Source of the DNA: Triparma columacea | Lineage: Eukaryota; Sar; Bolidophyceae; Parmales; Triparmaceae | Direction of reading: 5' to 3' | Assembly (NCBI GenBank): GCA_030267965.1 | Contig: BRYA01000012.1 | Span: forward strand, 1 to 11,546 | Length of the DNA: 11,546 nucleotides | Part shown: positions 1-8,800 of the stretch, in pieces | Layout: the number at the start of each line of letters is the position of its first letter | How positions within the stretch are numbered: the first letter of the stretch is position 1 | The notes under the pieces: generated by a model | The model's database searches: none | Told to the model about the DNA's origin: nothing | What the model saw: only the letters and a program-made list of their open reading frames with translations | Made by a program: the position numbers and the translations under genes

Positions 1-512
1 CCGATATTGGCCAAATAATCACACAAAAACAATTTGGAGGACGACGAACGAGCAGTTGAGAAAGAGAGCTCTTTTTCTCCATATTTGGGGGCGTATGCGA
101 GGAAACAGTGAATAAATGGTATAATGATAGCAAGATTTGTACTTTAAAGGATAGTGTAGGAGTAAAAGCGCCCGATTTGGTATAAATACTGACCCTGTGG
201 ATTTGCCAAAAAGACGATCTGTCGGTTGGATTTCAGTGTTCTGATCCATTTTCCAACATTCTAAATCATTAGGGAATCCTTCACTATATCGTTACGTGCA
301 CATTACACGCTTCATTCGCGGTTGGGGGAGGGGAGGCGGTGACGCCTTTTTCGACCTCACCTCTTTCGTTTCTTGGACGCTTGTGTATGTTCTGTGGACA
401 CTCTGCACATAAGGCGCACCAGGAAGCTTGAGCCAACGAGCAAACTTCGAAGTGACTTCGGGCCTTTGCAAAGCATTAAGAAGAAACCGCAGCAGATCAA
501 AGTTTCAAACCA
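1..512. other. Left-edge region without a recognised gene
   Basis: Nothing here can be assigned. It lies downstream of the cysteinyl-tRNA synthetase stop codon. A minus-strand ORF at 249-19 begins with ATG and encodes 76 residues with no recognisable motif; it could be a chance ORF or the first exon of a gene running off the left edge. A G-rich stretch lies around 322-337. No RNA gene or repeat was seen. Confidence 0.5.
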
Positions 513-2648
513 TCACAGTTTAACAACCGTCGCCCCGTCCTTTGAATCCTTCACCTGCCATCCTCTTGCCGCAATCTCGTCCCTAAGCTCGTCAGCCAGT
601 CCCCAATCCTTCCCAGCCTTTGCATCTCCCCTCTTCCTGACCAGCTCCATAACGTCCTCTGGAACTTCCCCACCACCCCCATCACCCTCCTGTTCTTCTT
701 GTCCGTAAAGTATCCCGAAAACCTCATCGAACATCCTCAGCGTATCCATAGCCCTCCCCAACCCATCGATATCCCAACCCCCACCCTCCCTCCTCCCCCT
801 TTTAATCTCTTTCTCCGCCCCTTTAACAACAGCGAACATGCTAGCCGCGCACCTCGGTGTGCTGAGGTCGTCCGCGATCGCCTTGTAGAATTTCCCAGCC
901 TCCCTCTCACAGAGTTCCCCCAGTTCCCCCCCTTCCTTGTTATCCCCTGTCTTTTGTATGTCTTTGATATCCCTCATGCATTTATCAACCCTCTCGACCG
1001 CTCTTTTGGATGCGTTTAAGGCGTCACTTGTGAAAGTCATCTCCTGACGGTAGTGACTGGTTACTACGAGGTAACGGAAGGCGCGTTTATCCAACGTTGT
1101 TGGACACTCGGACTGTAGTGTAAGCGTGTTACCGAGGCTGAAGTGTGGAAGGGAGGAGAGGATTTAGGGCGGTGAGATTTTTTAGGCACAACCGAAACGC
1201 CCTGGAAACGCCCTCGAAACAAAGCGCGCTCAAACGAAACGCCCGAAACCTTACCTTTTGGACATTTTCTCCTCCCCCATTTTAACGAAACCATTATGAA
1301 CCCAGCATTGACAAAACTCCCTCCCTTCCTCCTTCCCGCATTCTTTCCCCATAACCCCTTCGCTTTGCGCGATCTCGTTCTCATGGTGTGGGAATCTAAG
1401 GTCAGTACCACCCATGTGGATATCGATACGGTCGCCTAGGAGGGTACGGCAGATTGCTGAACACTCTATGTGCCAACCGGGACGACCTAGACCTAGGGAG
1501 GTGTCCCAAGTTAGGCTGGGGGAAGGGAGGGTATAGGGAGGGGAGGGGAGGGGAGGTGGGAGTTAGTGAGTGCTGAAAATGCACGGGAAGAGCGTAGTGA
1601 TGACATGTGTCTAACATCGACAAGTGAGGACGGGGAAGCCCACCAACACCCCTACTTCAGTCCCTTTACGCTCTGCCTCGTCTTAGATATATTCACATCC
1701 TCACCTATCAATATCCACCCCCTCCTTATACGCTTTCCAAAGCGCGAAGTCCCTCTTATTATTCTTAACCTTCTCCCCCCCCTTCGGCATCCCTCCAACC
1801 TTCACATTATCACTTCGGTAATCCTGGTCACCGTCAGCGTCTATGTCAACCTCGTCAGAGAGAGAAGCTACGTTTACCAACTGAGAACCGTAACCTGACT
1901 TTTGCGAAACGTCGAACCACCAACCGTCGGGGTCGCGGTAAGCTAAACCAACGTCACGTAAATCCTCAATCATTTTTACTATATCAGGGATGTGATCTGT
2001 GGCACGAGGATACCTAGAGGCGGGGAGTATGTTCAAGTCCGACAAATCGTGCATGAAGATATCTGTGTATTTACCGGTGAGATCTTTCGCGTCGGTGATT
2101 TTTAACGAGCGACATTTCTTTATTATCTTATCATCCACGTCTGTCAGATTGCAAACGTGATCCACCTGAGCATTTTGGGGGAGGTGTTGAAGGGGGGGGA
2201 GATTTGAAGGTTGTGAGTTTTAGCAGCAAGAGGCCGTAGGTATGTTAGCTTAGCTTGGACGTTGTAAAAAGCGTCCTTACGTGAACCCAATTTTCTTGCC
2301 AACCTTCCAGCTCTCCCTTCAGTCTCCCACACTCACCTCCTTATCATAAACCTTAACAAGCACCCTCTTCAAAATATCGTACGTCAAGAAAGCCCTAAAG
2401 TTCCCCAAATGCGCCTCCGCGTATACCGTGGGTCCGCAGGTGTACATCTTTACAGTACCATCGGGGGAGAGAGGGATGAAGGGGGTAGTGGACTTTGTTA
2501 ACGTGTTGTAAAGACGGAGGGGGGGAGGGGGAGGGAGGGTGTAGGGGAGGGTGGGAGGGATTAGGAGGAGGATTAGGATTGAGAGAAGCATGTAGTTAGA
2601 GTAGTTAGAGAGAGGTGAGGATGAGATGGAGATTAACATCGACATCAT
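513..2648 (-). CDS. Cysteinyl-tRNA synthetase, four exons, probably organellar
   Basis: Class I aminoacyl-tRNA synthetase that charges tRNA-Cys with cysteine. Exons (minus strand): 2648-2337, 2165-1705, 1515-1255, 1137-513; together 552 residues, near bacterial-type CysRS length and shorter than animal cytosolic forms. Visible motifs: MYTCGPTVY with zinc-ligand Cys71; HIGH-type signature AHLGN at 79-83; [10 protein letters not shown] after the first splice; [11 protein letters not shown] with Cys276; [13 protein letters not shown] at 293-305 supplying the other zinc ligands; KMSKS at 341-345, whose last Ser is created by splicing, followed by LGN. The C-terminus has the usual basic-helix anticodon-binding region and ends in a [16 protein letters not shown] tail. 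Introns 2 and 3 are phase 2 (AG|C), intron 1 phase 0. Residues 20-38 are strongly hydrophobic, like a signal peptide, before the catalytic domain starts near residue 45, so import into an organelle is likely. Acidic and Glu/Lys-rich loops near residues 230 and 320 look lineage-specific. Confidence 0.96.
1138..1254 (-). repeat. Intron with three GAAACGCCC copies
   Basis: Third intron of the cysteinyl-tRNA synthetase gene (donor GTAAGG, acceptor TTCAG). On the plus strand it holds three exact copies of GAAACGCCC at 1194-1202, 1205-1213 and 1236-1244, so most of the intron's 5' half is made of this unit. Function is unknown; local replication slippage is the simplest source. Confidence 0.6.
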
Positions 2649-2909
2649 GGCGCACTTGTTGGTTATTTCTTGTTTTTGGATTATTTAGGGGATTAAATTG
2701 TAGGTATGAGGTATAACTATTTATTATAAGCCAAGTATAGCCGTAATATTGATTAAATACAACAAATTGAGGAGAAATAAAGCCAATTGGGAAATGAGGA
2801 CTTACATAGCAAATTGATTGCCCCTGAAATATCAACAAGAAACATCCATTGGATCTTAGATTGCTCTTTATCGCATATTATAGTCTCAATAACACCGTCA
2901 TTTGCCTAG
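2649..2909. promoter_or_regulatory. Shared divergent promoter region
   Basis: These 261 bp separate the start codons of the minus-strand cysteinyl-tRNA synthetase and the plus-strand rhodanese, so both promoters must lie here or overlap the neighbouring genes. The stretch is clearly more AT-rich than the surrounding coding DNA, especially 2675-2780. No specific binding site can be named with confidence. Confidence 0.5.
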
Positions 2910-3602
2910 ATGCAACTTTCTCGCTCTTTAACAAAGGTCCTTCTCCTCTCCCCACTCGCCGTCAGATCCTTCACCCCTGCTCTGCCTCACCGCGCATTCA
3001 CTACCGCTCGTTTCATGTCCACTGACGGAGGTTACAATCGCAAGGTTAGTTTCTCCAACCTAATTTCTCAAAATCGCATTAAATACCTATAATTCTAACA
3101 AGATTCCCTCCACCTCCTCAGCCTGGTGTCTCAGCTCCCTCTGAGATTCGTGATTTCGTAACCTCAAACCCAGGTTCCGTTATCGTCGTTGATGCTCGTA
3201 ATCCAGATTTCACAATCGAACCCGGAGACGCCAAGTCTTCATCCAAAGCTCCTCTAGCTGGTTCCACCCCAGGTTACCGTCCCAACTCTGTAAACCTTGT
3301 TTTCGATAGGGTTGCAAAGGGTATGGATTTGAAGCCTTTAGAGGATATGGGGGCGGAGAAAACCACCCCTATCATCACGCACTGTGGGGGCGGAGGAAGG
3401 GGACAGAAAGCCAAGGTGAGTAGTTTTTACATGTTTTTTCCTTTCCTCCTCCTCCTCCCCCCCCCCCACCCAAAACACCCACCTCATCTCACACAATTCA
3501 CACCACCAAAAGGACTTCCTTATCGCAAACGGTTACACTAACGTTATCAACGGAGGTGGACCTGAGGACTCTGATTGCTGGGCTGAGTTCGGTTCGATTT
3601 AA
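2910..3602 (+). CDS. Single-domain rhodanese-like protein with targeting leader
   Basis: Probable sulfurtransferase that would carry a persulfide on its active-site cysteine. Exons: 2910-3044, 3122-3415, 3513-3602; both introns are phase 0 after AAG, giving 172 residues. The rhodanese fold is indicated by the VIVVDAR strand (Asp69-Ala-Arg71), the conserved RPNSVNLVF segment (98-106), and the active-site loop THCGGGGRG, where Cys133 and Arg138 keep the C-X4-R spacing. A final NGYTNVINGGG strand-turn is also typical. The loop is glycine-rich, unlike the common CRSGxRS form, so substrate preference may differ. Residues 1-40 are rich in Arg/Ser with no acidic residue until 38: an organelle leader, either mitochondrial (RAFTTARFMS) or a signal-plus-transit type with Phe after VRS. 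It is divergent from the synthetase gene. Physiological sulfur donor and acceptor cannot be inferred. Confidence 0.85.
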
Positions 3603-3888
3603 ACTCCCGCTCTTCTCCGTGAGTTAGAAAAAACTAACAGAAAACACCATCATAATTTCAATAGCAGGCTTCTTAAGGTTTTTCGCTTTCCCCAAACCCA
3701 AATTCTTTGACCCCCTTGAGAGGTCCCTTTTTCGTGCACTTCCTCCTCCTAACTATCAACATGATTCACCCTTCATCCCCCCCCCCCACACACACCCTGA
3801 CACACCTCACTCCATTTTCCTTTCACTTAGATTCCCTAGCCGTGACCCCTGAAACAGTTCAATAGGGTATCATCAGTTTCCTCAAGCC
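3603..3888. other. Convergent 3' spacer between rhodanese and HID1
   Basis: Both neighbouring genes end toward this region, so it must contain their 3' untranslated regions. It is AT- and C-rich, with a C homopolymer followed by CACACA around 3778-3795. Its right part (from about 3829) is a degenerate copy of the HID1 3' end, listed separately. No ORF of substance was seen. Confidence 0.5.
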
Positions 3889-3967
3889 TTATCTAGATTC
3901 CTTCGCCGTGACTTGAAAAAGTTTGATAGAATCCCCATCAAAAACCGGCAACTTCTGGTTCCTCAAG
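3829..3967. repeat. Decayed tandem duplication of the HID1 3' end
   Basis: The segment 3829-3886 resembles 3894-3967, which covers the last codons and stop of the HID1 gene. Both copies begin with TAGATTCC, share GCCGTGAC and later ATCA, and finish with TTCCTCAAG. The outer copy lacks about 15 bases in the middle and has scattered substitutions and in-frame stops, so it no longer codes. The simplest reading is a tandem duplication of the gene's terminus followed by drift; partial gene conversion is also possible. Confidence 0.7.
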
Positions 3968-5547
3968 AAGATAACCCCCCACAGATACGCCGTGAACCAG
4001 TTCCCCGTCCAGTCGTTTTTCCTGTACTGTCTAATAACTATAGGGTGCGGTACAGGTAGTAGTCCAACGAGTGTGGTTGAGCGGAGGAGGGTGAGGATAT
4101 CCTCCTCGTCTACGACACCGTCTTTCCCCGTAACCATGTCGTCGATTAGGGGAGAGACGGACTTAAGGAGCCTGGTGACTGTGTCGAGTGGAAGTTTGGC
4201 CTTCAGTTTCTCCACCCAAGCTCCGTCTGGGGGGGGGGATGCTAAGCCAACCTTGCCGTCACTGGGAGCTGGTGGGGTCGGCGGGGGAGGGGGGGGGGCG
4301 ACGGTTGTCTCCGCTGTCGTCGGCGTCTCAGGGGGGGCGACCTTATGGACCTTGCGCCAGTTGGAGGCAGCGATTTCAGCCTTGAGGTTCGTGAGCTTGA
4401 GGAAGGCACCCTTCTTCCTAATGAGGGCGTAAACTAGCTGCTCGTTCCCTGTGAACTGGTACTGGACAACGTTGTTGAAGATCTCAAGGATTAGGGCCGC
4501 GTGGCCGATGTTTTCCTCCGAGGTGGGTGTGTCGGTGTAGAGCTTCTTGTTTGCGGTGAAGATCTCGAGGAGGTTGACGACCTTTAGGCTGGCTGTTAGG
4601 CTGAGGCCCCTCCAGTACGGCGAGACGTTGCAGATGGTCGTGATCATGCACCCGTAGAGCGGCCTGAGGCTCTGCGTTCCATTCGCTATGACCTTATGGA
4701 CGGTTATGGCGAGGAGGTCAGCGTGGGTGCCGGTGAAGAGCGGGAGGTCGATGGGGAGGTGGGTGGAGAACGGCCGGTTGAGGGCTATGCAGAAGTCCCG
4801 GGAGCCGGAGAGCTTGAGGAGGATGAACGCGCACATGTGGATCAGTCCCACCGAAGTTGAATCTTTCCGCGAGCTGTACATGAAGTAGCATATGGGCACG
4901 ACAAGCTGGGGCAAGTGACGTGCGTGAGGAGTTGTGGGGAGGATGGTGGGGTTCGCGTTAGTGCGTTATAATATTGACCAACCCTCCCCTCCCCTTCTCC
5001 TCCTCTCCCCCGGCTTCCTCACCTCATTGATGTCCTCCTTCTGTATGATCCATTTTTCAAATTCCTCGTTCTCCTCCAGGAACTTCCACAGCAGCACCAG
5101 CGTCTCCTGGTGGAATTGCGCCCCTCTCATCGATCCTGGTAGGTACGTGTTGGCGGCTAAGTGTACGGAGTTGAGTATGTTTGAGAAGCCGTTGAAGACG
5201 AAGTTGAAAGAGTACGAGCCTCTCATGTTGCGGACGAGTGTCCTGAAGATATTGAAGCCTTCCTCGTTTCCTGCCTTCGGGTCCAGGTAAACCTTTCTAT
5301 ATTGTTCCGGTGATTCCGTGTCATCATTCCCTCCCGAACCTTTGCCGTTCCCGTCGCTATCGTCACCTGCCGCTGAGGCGCCATCGTCGTCCAAGGTACC
5401 CTCGACCCCCTTACTCCCGTAGTCCAGCAGTACGATCAGCATCTGTACGCAGAGTTCCACCAACTGGGCGTTTGGGTGTTTGTTTTGGGGGGAGGGGGGG
5501 GTTGGGGGATTGGGGATTGTTAGTTATTTGTTATTTTCCCCCCATAA

Positions 5548-5593
<46 letters not shown>

Positions 5594-6942
5594 GCCCCTC
5601 CCCCCTACCCCCCCCCCCCCCCCCGTCCCCTCCTTCCCCTCTCACCTCTCTCTTCCCCTCTCCCCCGAATACCCCCGAGTAAGGCATTACCCCCTTCCCC
5701 GGGTTGTACCCCATGACGGTGTTGACGAGGCTGTGAAAGAGCTCGACGGCCTTCGGAGAATCTAGGGAACAGGCAGTAGAGGTCCAACGGGAGGAGGGAG
5801 AACCTGAGAATAGACAGGAGGAACAGGAGGAGAGAAGAAGACGGAGGACTTCGATGCGGTTCTTGATGTAGGCAGGGTTCTCGATTATCTGAGAAGGCTG
5901 GAAATTGAAATTGGAGCGAGGGGCGGAGGGGGCCAAGTTTAGGGTTTATGTATTTTAGAATGTTAAGAGTCATCTTCACAATCTCACCTTCTTCCCTGGC
6001 TTGTGTATGCCCGGTCCGTACGCCCATATGCACGTCGATGTGGTCGGGTGCAGCGCGAACGGCTTTGCTTGTGATAGGGACGTCGTTGAGGAGAAGGTCC
6101 TCGAGACTCCGACTGGGGACGAGGGTGCTGGGGGGGGGTTGGAAGGGACGAGGTTGTCGAGCTTTACCGAGGCCGTCGGTGAGAGGATCTGAGGGGTGGC
6201 CTCTTCGCCCTCCCCGTCGTCGGCCTCCCCGTCCTCCTCCTCGTCGTTGTTGTCTGGCTCCTCAAAGTAGTCGCAAGTGAACTGAGGTAGGAATAGCATG
6301 TGCATGGTAGCGTGGACGACGAGCAGGCCTATCGGCTCGCGGTACCCGTCGTCCCCCGGCTGGTCCATCGCTATGTCGCCCTCCCCCCAGCAGAGATCCT
6401 CAATTTTGGCCCTCAACTCTTCCCTTTCCTCAGCAGTCTTCAAACCATCCTCCTCACGAAGCTCACTCTCAGCCACGTCCTCCATCACGAATGGAAGCAG
6501 CCGGGTCAAAACGCGGACGCAGTTCAAAGCCTGGTCGAAGTATATTGAGTAGGGAGTCTCCACCACTTGACAGAGCTGAGCCGTAGCTTGGGTAATTAGG
6601 GTGGATAGATTTGTGAAATGAGAACGCCGTAGGAGACGGATGGAGTTTGGTGATAGAACAGAGAACACCTGTGTTGTGCATGTGGCGTAGATTGAGTTTT
6701 TGGGCATACAGTAATGTAGTGAATAAGCTCATCTCGAATATCCTCAAATGAGGCCTCAAATATCCCTCAAATATCCTCCTCAAATTGTTTGCAGTGCTCA
6801 AAAACTCCACACTCACCTCCTCGCTTGAACTACCAAGCTTCCAAAGCTCATCCCAGAACTCAACGTCATCAGAGCCTACTGTTTCTGTTGATAGTCTATC
6901 GGTAGAGGCAAGGAACCTCTCACGTGAGGCTGAAGCTCCCAT
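3889..6942 (-). CDS. HID1 family protein (Golgi/secretory pathway), five exons
   Basis: Homologue of animal HID1 (high-temperature-induced dauer formation protein 1), a peripheral Golgi/trans-Golgi protein involved in sorting secretory cargo. Exons (minus strand): 6942-6817, 6668-5988, 5897-5646, 5463-5023, 4905-3889; all four introns are phase 0 after GAG or AAG. The product has about 838 residues (human about 790). The start MGASAS carries Gly2 and Ser6, an N-myristoylation pattern as in animal HID1. Family landmarks: VEFWDELW (27-34), ALNCVRVLTRLLPF (89-102), NRIEVLRLLL in exon 3, the LVVPICYFMYSSRKDSTSVGL run opening exon 5, FTGTHADLL, EIFNNVVQYQF, and the C-terminal TLVGLLPVPHPIVIRQY with the YLWGVIFLRN stretch (778-817). 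An acidic loop at about 178-198 and Pro-rich stretches at about 220 and in exon 5 are probably disordered. No membrane span is seen, consistent with lipid anchoring. The gene name follows the animal family; the role in this organism is inferred. Confidence 0.94.
5553..5590. repeat. (GT)19 microsatellite inside HID1 intron 3
   Basis: Nineteen uninterrupted GT units on the plus strand, read as CA repeats in the transcript. They sit within the 182-nt third intron of the HID1 gene (5645-5464), close to a 17-C run at 5608-5624 (G-run in the transcript). Confidence 0.97.
6669..6816 (-). repeat. HID1 intron 1 with CTCAAA-type repeats and 9-bp arms
   Basis: First intron of the HID1 gene. On the plus strand 6740-6786 holds four CTCAAAT units in irregular tandem, some extended to CTCAAATATCC. 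CAAAAACTC at 6799-6807 and GAGTTTTTG at 6694-6702 are exact complements, placing one arm near the donor and the other upstream of the acceptor. Confidence 0.6.
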
Positions 6943-7345
6943 TCAACTACCAAAACAATTAGGTAGCTTGCAGCTTCTGAGCAAATGGAGAAGTAGGGAT
7001 TAGCTATCGATACGATAAGATGGTTATAATGTAAAAAACCTAAAAGATGGCAGATAAAATTTGGTCCGAATTTGGGGCAAAGTGATTTCCAACAAAACCC
7101 TTAATAAAATAAAACCTTCAATTGCCAATAGCTCGCGATCTTAGAGTGGGGAGATTTGTTTAAAGACCACTTTTGCTGGGGCCGATTCATGTCACGTTTT
7201 TGCATCCAAGTGTTTCCTTTTCTAACTTTTTTACTTTCATCTTAAAACCCAAAACCTGTCCCCCCTTCACCCCCCTAACCCTTTCTCCCAATCCTTTTCT
7301 TCACCCGTCGGAACAGTCCCGGTTTGTCCGCCACATGAGGCAGCA
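6943..7345. promoter_or_regulatory. Spacer holding the HID1 promoter
   Basis: About 400 bp between the 3' end of the membrane protein gene and the HID1 start, both on the minus strand. The HID1 promoter and 5' leader should be here. The part nearest HID1 (7000-7130) is AT-rich; 7250-7310 is pyrimidine-rich on the plus strand. No recognised binding site or gene. Confidence 0.4.
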
Positions 7346-8800
7346 CTACATCGCAGCAGTAATAGCAACGCCTGTTATAACGCATCCGAGGAGTGCGAGT
7401 GCAGAACCCGCCAACGTCAAAGCATTGTTCACGGGCACCTCAATGTGAACTCTCGCGAAGTTAAGACCAAAGGCGCGCACCAACGCCACATTCTTGACAA
7501 CATGAGTGAAGACCTCAAACAACACCATCAGCAGGCACCGCAGCACGAAAATGCCTGCGGGTGGGGTCAAATCCCGCATGGACTCAGCAATTTCAAGTCG
7601 ACTGATCGCTGTCGAATTTGCCGCCATTGTTGAGTTCTCCATGGTATTAGATACTTGACTCGCAGGTCCCGGTGCAGTTGCTTCAGCGTGGTGGATGTAA
7701 ATCATGATTCCAGCCCACATGAAGAGCGGAGACAGCATCACTGAAATCTTCTCGCCCAAGTCCTCCGCAGAGAGACGGTGCTCGTGAAAGTTCAGTAATT
7801 TGTCTTTTTCTTCTTTGTTCGTCGTAGTGGCAGAGTCGTTCGTCGTAGTGGCAGAGTCGTTCGTCGTAGTGGCAGAGTCCTTCGTCGTAGTGGCAGCGTC
7901 TTCGCTATGCACCTTCGCTTGCTTTTCTGGCTTGCGGCACAAAAGCAAGTCTAGCGGGGACATTTTATTCAGCTTCTTGTACAGAATAAGGAGGTCGCAT
8001 GCTACCTCAACAGCCGCGCCCATGCAAAGACTAGTAAAAAAGCCTCCCCAAGAAGTCAACGCCGCTGCGGCGCACATGCCCGGACCCCCAAACGTAATCT
8101 CAAAGCCTATCGTGTCTCGGCAAATGTTCTTAAGACGAGCATCTTCGCCGCCTTTCCCATCTCCGTCCGCGTCCGCAAGGCCCATGACATCTACAATCGC
8201 GAATATCATCTTTTTAAATCCAACTCTCAAGATCGGGTATATCACGCTGATAATGAGTATTTCCATCACGGGGTCATCTTTGGCTGCAAAGTAACGCAAC
8301 GCAACCATAATTCCGATCCCAATTGCCATAATAACTGCACTCCCAAATGTGACAGCTAGCGCCATGCCTGCTTTTTGACCATTACCCAAGGGGTCGCCTT
8401 CTGGCGTTAGCCAGCACCTTTTAGGAACGCCAAACACCCAGATGAAACTCCAGGCAAGTACCGAAATCGTCAGGATCCAGTAAAGATGCGGCATCGGGTC
8501 GGTGTCCCAGAGTGCGTTGTTGAAGGCCGCACTGGCCCCGACAAAGATGGCAGTGGTAACCAGCATCGGCGCTATTTGGCCAAGCGAATAACCAAACCGC
8601 AAAGAGGTGAGCATATCTCCGTAAGTGCTAGCCGAGATATGAAGGGCGTTGCCAATCCAGGTTATAAATAAACCGAGCCAAATCGGATCAGGCGGCGTAT
8701 CGAGGACCATCCCAATAAGGACAAATGGCGAGCAGATTGTGACTGAAAGTATAGCGATGATGAGGGCAACGCCAAGTTCGTAAGGTCGGAGGGAATCCAT
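7346..8800 (-). CDS. Multi-pass membrane protein of unknown function
   Basis: A 484-residue intronless ORF from ATG to stop; I do not recognise the family. Hydrophobic segments suggest nine or ten transmembrane helices: about 9-33, 39-57, 74-94, 105-125, 145-170, 178-206, 240-274, 352-370, 415-440 and 457-483. Between the sixth and seventh lies DADGDGKGGED (210-220), which resembles a calcium-binding loop but lacks the usual hydrophobic residue 8 and acidic residue 12. A hydrophilic loop at 275-350 contains four heptads of the DSATTTN type (301-328). The loop at 371-413 carries two N-glycosylation sequons (Asn389, Asn395), suggesting it faces the lumen or outside and the repeat loop the cytosol. 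Start choice: the first ATG of the frame, just ahead of the first hydrophobic helix. Being intronless among split genes, it may be a retrocopy, a transferred gene or one of an expanded family. A transporter or channel role is possible but unsupported. Confidence 0.8.
   Translation of the reverse strand: MDSLRPYELGVALIIAILSVTICSPFVLIGMVLDTPPDPIWLGLFITWIGNALHISASTYGDMLTSLRFGYSLGQIAPMLVTTAIFVGASAAFNNALWDTDPMPHLYWILTISVLAWSFIWVFGVPKRCWLTPEGDPLGNGQKAGMALAVTFGSAVIMAIGIGIMVALRYFAAKDDPVMEILIISVIYPILRVGFKKMIFAIVDVMGLADADGDGKGGEDARLKNICRDTIGFEITFGGPGMCAAAALTSWGGFFTSLCMGAAVEVACDLLILYKKLNKMSPLDLLLCRKPEKQAKVHSEDAATTTKDSATTTNDSATTTNDSATTTNKEEKDKLLNFHEHRLSAEDLGEKISVMLSPLFMWAGIMIYIHHAEATAPGPASQVSNTMENSTMAANSTAISRLEIAESMRDLTPPAGIFVLRCLLMVLFEVFTHVVKNVALVRAFGLNFARVHIEVPVNNALTLAGSALALLGCVITGVAITAAM
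7817..7900 (-). repeat. Four 21-bp coding repeats
   Basis: Units at 7817-7837, 7838-7858, 7859-7879 and 7880-7900. The first three are identical; the fourth differs at two positions. In the membrane protein they encode DSATTTN, DSATTTN, DSATTTK-like and DAATTTK-like heptads (order reversed in protein), a Thr-rich, potentially phosphorylated or O-glycosylated stretch. Near identity at the DNA level indicates recent expansion. Spacing without spacers rules out a CRISPR array. Confidence 0.95.

Noticed and set aside
373..1019. Plus-strand ORFs opposite the cysteinyl-tRNA synthetase 3' exon
   Set aside because: They overlap a gene with clear family motifs on the minus strand and are Pro/Ser-rich mirrors of its codons.
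3923..4888. Plus-strand ORFs of up to 169 residues inside the HID1 last exon
   Set aside because: Antisense to a conserved HID1 exon; Gly-rich content reflects the C/G tracts that encode prolines on the true strand.
5310..6033. ORFs with Cys-Val or Thr-His repeats
   Set aside because: They are translations of the (GT)n microsatellite and C-run within HID1 intron 3 and of other frames of HID1 exons.
7817..7900. Possible CRISPR-like array
   Set aside because: Units are contiguous 21-bp repeats without spacers, in frame within a coding sequence of a eukaryotic gene.
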